Assembly: GCA_019309665.1 (NCBI GenBank)
Contig: JAFDFV010000125.1
Span: 1-5,833, forward strand
Direction: 5' to 3'
Source of the DNA: Deltaproteobacteria bacterium
GTDB lineage: Bacteria; Desulfobacterota; Desulfobacteria; Desulfobacterales; ETH-SRB1
Length of the DNA: 5,833 bases
Shown piece after piece: positions 5,253 to 5,833 of this stretch. The notes under the pieces are model-generated. The model was not told where the DNA came from. It saw nothing but the letters and a program-made list of their open reading frames with translations, and searched no databases. Numbering within the stretch: position 1 is the first letter of the stretch; the number at the start of each line of letters is the position of its first letter. The translations under genes and the position numbers were made by a program.

Positions 5253-5833
5253 ATGAAAATAGTTTTTCACGAAGACTTTAAATGCACAGATTATGCTTCA
5301 AACGGTGCATCAGTACCAGGCCGAATGGAAGTTATCATTACAGCGCTGGTCAAAGAAGGTCGTTACGAAGTGGTTTCACCTGAGCCGGCGTTATATGAAG
5401 ATTTGGCGCGGGCACATTTCCGAACTCATATTGCCGACATAGCAAAAGATGCCCGGTTATTTAAAATGGCTTCCTTAGCTGCCGGTGGAGCCATTTTAGC
5501 GTCAGAAATTGCTTTTAAAGGAGAGCCGACATTTGCGTGTATCCGGCCGCCAGGGCATCATGCATCGAGGAATTCCACCTGGGGATATTGTGCTTTCTGC
5601 AATATGGGTATCGCAATCCTGAAATTGAAAGAAAAAGGGCTTATAGAAAACGCGTTTGTATTAGATTTTGACGCACATAAAGGAGACGGAAATGTTGATG
5701 TGCTTTCAGAGTGGGAAAACATCAAAATTCTAAATCCCATGGCCGGCAACAATAAGAACTACCTTAAGGAGATAGAGGATTATATTTTTAATATTCAGCA
5801 TGTTGATATGGTCGCGGTATCGGCCGGCTTTGA
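5253..5833 (+). CDS. Histone deacetylase-family amidohydrolase (3' end missing)
   Basis: Zinc-dependent deacetylase of the arginase/deacetylase fold, which removes acetyl groups from lysines, polyamines or similar amides. The open frame runs from the ATG at 5253 off the right edge, giving 193 complete codons. An AAGG at 5242-5245 lies seven bases before the start. The N-terminus MKIVFHEDF, with SVPGRME at 20-26, is typical of a prokaryotic branch of the family. The catalytic His pair is in RPPGHHA (98-104). GYCAFCNMGIA (111-121) is the following conserved strand. The zinc ligands D140 and H142 are in LDFDAHKGDGN (137-147), where Lys replaces the common second His. The window ends in SAGF plus GA, which fits the SAGFD segment supplying the third metal ligand. 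The protein is probably enzymatically active. Its physiological substrate is unknown, and the link to acetoin use (AcuC) is not supported by the neighbours. Confidence 0.9.
   Translation, partial: MKIVFHEDFKCTDYASNGASVPGRMEVIITALVKEGRYEVVSPEPALYEDLARAHFRTHIADIAKDARLFKMASLAAGGAILASEIAFKGEPTFACIRPPGHHASRNSTWGYCAFCNMGIAILKLKEKGLIENAFVLDFDAHKGDGNVDVLSEWENIKILNPMAGNNKNYLKEIEDYIFNIQHVDMVAVSAGF

Noticed and set aside
1..5833. CRISPR array, tRNA or rRNA genes
   Set aside because: The repeats present are either coding HAMP units or element termini, with no regularly spaced short repeats. No cloverleaf or rRNA signature was recognised in the gaps.

Overview
The window carries six protein genes, all on the + strand, and no RNA genes. 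It looks like a chromosomal stretch from a motile Gram-negative bacterium. The receptor/CheR pair and a MinD/FlhG-like ATPase with an N-terminal J-like region suggest Nitrospirota or the former Deltaproteobacteria. That placement is an impression from protein style, not a computed assignment. The receptor gene is visibly richer in G+C than the genes from about 3250 onward.

Layout. Positions 2-1633 hold the 3' part of a methyl-accepting chemotaxis receptor. It is built from tandem HAMP units (two 273-bp copies, about 88% identical) followed by the signalling hairpin, and it ends in Asp-Phe-Lys-Asn-Phe, which fits the CheR-docking pentapeptide pattern. A 145-bp gap bounded by inverted CAGGGATC-type repeats leads to a short CheR-family methyltransferase (1779-2384) that lacks the usual N-terminal helical domain. 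Directly at its stop codon begins a 238-bp element with 17-bp perfect terminal inverted repeats (2381-2618). The element encloses a gutted remnant of a four-helix-bundle (23S rRNA intervening-sequence/S23-type) gene. It ends six bases before a metallo-beta-lactamase-fold hydrolase (2625-3215), which consequently has no visible Shine-Dalgarno sequence. Next come a MinD/FlhG-like ATPase with a degenerate J-domain-like N-terminus (3247-4533), a class I SAM-dependent methyltransferase of unknown target (4607-5227), and a histone-deacetylase-family protein cut by the right edge (5253 to end).

How the genes may work together. The receptor and CheR are a plausible enzyme-substrate pair. A MinD/ParA-type ATPase nearby could position receptor arrays or flagella, but this is inference from family and proximity. 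The methyltransferase and deacetylase are 25 bp apart and probably cotranscribed. Their substrates cannot be read from the sequence. The most unusual items are the miniature inverted-repeat element made from a four-helix-bundle gene, the J-like/MinD fusion with its HPD motif changed to NPD, and the short CheR beside a poly-HAMP receptor with a docking tail.
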